Source: Pseudomonas sp.
Lineage (GTDB): Bacteria > Pseudomonadota > Gammaproteobacteria > Pseudomonadales > Pseudomonadaceae
DNA: 7,302 nucleotides
Direction of reading: 5' to 3'
NCBI GenBank assembly: GCA_003488145.1
Contig: DNMQ01000472.1
Location: forward strand, 1 to 7,302
In this document: positions 5,744 to 7,302 of the stretch, piece after piece
Layout: every line of letters starts with the position of its first letter
Numbering within the stretch: position 1 is the stretch's first letter
The notes under the pieces: generated by a model
Seen by the model: only the letters and a program-made list of their open reading frames with translations
Database searches by the model: none
Told to the model about the DNA's origin: nothing
Position numbers and translations under genes: made by a program

Positions 5744-7302
5744 TCAAACGCCAGAGGCTTCAGCGGCGGCAACGTCCTTGATGGAGAGCTTGATACGGCC
5801 GCGGTTGTCCACGTCCAGCACCAGCACCTTCACTTCCTGACCTTCTTTAAGCACATCGGTGACTTTCTCGATACGCTGATCGCTGATCTGCGAGATGTGC
5901 ACCAGGCCATCCTTGCCCGGGAGGATGTTGACGAACGCGCCGAAGTCGACGATGCGCTCGATCTTGCCGACGTAGATCTTGCCGATTTCGGCTTCAGCGG
6001 TGATGCCCAGTACGCGCTGCTTGGCCGCCTCTGCCGCTTCCTTGGTTTCGCCGAAGATCTTGATCGAGCCATCGTCTTCGATGTCGATCGAGGCCTTGGT
6101 CTCTTCGCAGATAGCGCGAATGGTGGCGCCACCCTTGCCGATCACGTCGCGGATCTTGTCCTGGTCGATCTTCATCGCCAGCATGGTCGGGGCATTGGCC
6201 GACAGCTCGCTGCGTGACTGGGCGATGACCTGGTTCATCTGGCCGAGAATGTTCAGGCGCGCTTCCAAGGCCTGGCCCAGAGCGATTTCCATGATCTCTT
6301 CGGTGATGCCCTGGATCTTGATGTCCATCTGCAGCGCGGTTACGCCTTTGGCTGTACCAGCAACCTTGAAGTCCATGTCGCCCAGGTGGTCCTCGTCACC
6401 GAGGATGTCGGTCAGAACGGCAAACTTCTCGCCTTCCTTGACCAGGCCCATGGCGATACCGGCCACCGGCGCCTTCATCGGCACGCCCGCATCCATCAGT
6501 GCCAGCGAGGCACCACAGACCGATGCCATGGAGCTGGAACCGTTGGACTCGGTGATCTCGGAAACCACACGGATGGTGTACGGGAATTCGTCGGCGCTCG
6601 GCAGCATGGCGGCGACGCCACGACGGGCCAGGCGACCGTGGCCGATTTCGCGGCGACCGGTAGCGCCCATGCGACCACACTCACCGACCGAGTACGGCGG
6701 GAAGTTGTAGTGCAGCATGAAGGGGTCTTTCTTCTCGCCTTCCAGGGTGTCGAGCAGCTGCGCGTCACGGGCAGTGCCGAGGGTCGCAACGACCAGGGCC
6801 TGGGTCTCGCCACGGGTGAACAGTGCCGAACCGTGGGTCTTGTCGAGCACGCCGACTTCGATGTTCAGCCCGCGAACGGTACGGGTGTCGCGACCGTCGA
6901 TGCGCGGCTTGCCATTGACGATGTTCTCGCGAACGGTGCGATATTCGATCTCACCGAAGGCATCCTTCACTTCGCCGGCAGACGGCTGGCCTTCTTCACC
7001 GGAAAACTTGGCAACGACCTGGTCCTTCAGCTCACCCAGGCGCGCGTAGCGGTCCTGCTTGATGGTGATGGTGTAGGCCTGCGAGATGGCTTCGCCGAAC
7101 TCGGCACGGATGGCATCCAGCAACGCGGTGTTGGCCTGCGGAGCAGTCCAGTCCCAGCGCGGCTTGCCGGCTTCGGCGGCGAGCTCTTCGACAGCCTTGA
7201 TCACGGCCTGGAACTCGTCATGGGCGAACAGTACGGCGCCCAGCATCTGGACTTCGGTCAGCTCCCTGGCGTCCGACTCGACCATCAGCACGGCATCCGT
7301 GG
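5744..7302 (-). CDS. pnp: Polyribonucleotide nucleotidyltransferase (PNPase), 5' end outside window
   Basis: About 518 residues of an enzyme that is usually near 700 long. The first about 180 residues lie beyond the right edge. PNPase degrades RNA 3'-to-5' with phosphate, as a trimer and as part of the RNA degradosome in the cytoplasm. Visible in order: the end of the first RNase PH domain ([27 protein letters not shown]); the all-helical linker (about 6990-7140); the second RNase PH domain with [12 protein letters not shown], the phosphate-site loop [11 protein letters not shown] and the metal-binding Asp cluster [16 protein letters not shown] (about 6370-6417); the KH domain with [19 protein letters not shown] (about 6115-6175); and the S1 domain with [18 protein letters not shown] and [11 protein letters not shown] (about 5765-5985). 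The frame shows no break and the C terminus ends normally (EASGV, TGA). A GTG at 7291 is internal. In Pseudomonas rpsO normally precedes pnp, and should lie to the right. Confidence 0.98.
   Translation of the reverse strand, partial: TDAVLMVESDARELTEVQMLGAVLFAHDEFQAVIKAVEELAAEAGKPRWDWTAPQANTALLDAIRAEFGEAISQAYTITIKQDRYARLGELKDQVVAKFSGEEGQPSAGEVKDAFGEIEYRTVRENIVNGKPRIDGRDTRTVRGLNIEVGVLDKTHGSALFTRGETQALVVATLGTARDAQLLDTLEGEKKDPFMLHYNFPPYSVGECGRMGATGRREIGHGRLARRGVAAMLPSADEFPYTIRVVSEITESNGSSSMASVCGASLALMDAGVPMKAPVAGIAMGLVKEGEKFAVLTDILGDEDHLGDMDFKVAGTAKGVTALQMDIKIQGITEEIMEIALGQALEARLNILGQMNQVIAQSRSELSANAPTMLAMKIDQDKIRDVIGKGGATIRAICEETKASIDIEDDGSIKIFGETKEAAEAAKQRVLGITAEAEIGKIYVGKIERIVDFGAFVNILPGKDGLVHISQISDQRIEKVTDVLKEGQEVKVLVLDVDNRGRIKLSIKDVAAAEASGV

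Overview
The window looks like core chromosome of a gamma-proteobacterium of the Pseudomonas / Stutzerimonas group. The grounds are GC-rich codon use, a Pseudomonas-like polynucleotide phosphorylase, extended -10 promoters (TGnTAGACT, TGnCATACT), and a gene neighbourhood (pnp, BON protein, DUF2845 proteins, DUF748 protein) that I recall from Pseudomonas genomes. No mobile element, CRISPR array, rRNA or tRNA gene was seen.

Layout, left to right. (1) The 3' end of a DUF2236 / MpaB-like oxygenase gene (+, to 356). (2) A class I SAM-dependent methyltransferase of the RlmI-like COG1092 group without a PUA domain (+, 421-1437), preceded by an extended -10 element. (3) A likely three-gene operon on +: a 962-residue inner-membrane-anchored DUF748 (AsmA-like) protein (1523-4411), overlapping by 4 bp a small secreted DUF2845 protein (4408-4707), followed 18 bp later by a second, paralogous DUF2845 protein (4726-5037). 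A symmetrical hairpin at 5043-5072 ends this operon and can also end the facing gene. (4) A secreted BON-domain protein on - (5111-5479). (5) A 264-bp AT-rich regulatory region (5480-5743). (6) The 3' three quarters of pnp on - (5744-7302, running off the window), ended by a UUCG-loop terminator.

The most interesting item is the region upstream of the BON gene. On the minus strand it carries a sequence matching the sigma-54 (RpoN) promoter consensus, TTGGCACAACGCTTGC, with correct GG/GC spacing. About 60 bp upstream of the predicted start is an exact match to the IHF consensus. At about -98 is a perfect 7-bp-arm palindrome (ACTTGCA-CAT-TGCAAGT) where an enhancer-binding protein would be expected. 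Together these suggest that an envelope-stress-type BON protein is switched on by an unidentified sigma-54 activator. This is inferred from sequence only.

Functionally, the DUF748, DUF2845 and BON proteins are all predicted to face the periplasm, so the middle of the window appears to be an envelope-related locus next to the RNA-decay gene pnp. The specific roles of the DUF748 and DUF2845 proteins cannot be derived from the sequence.
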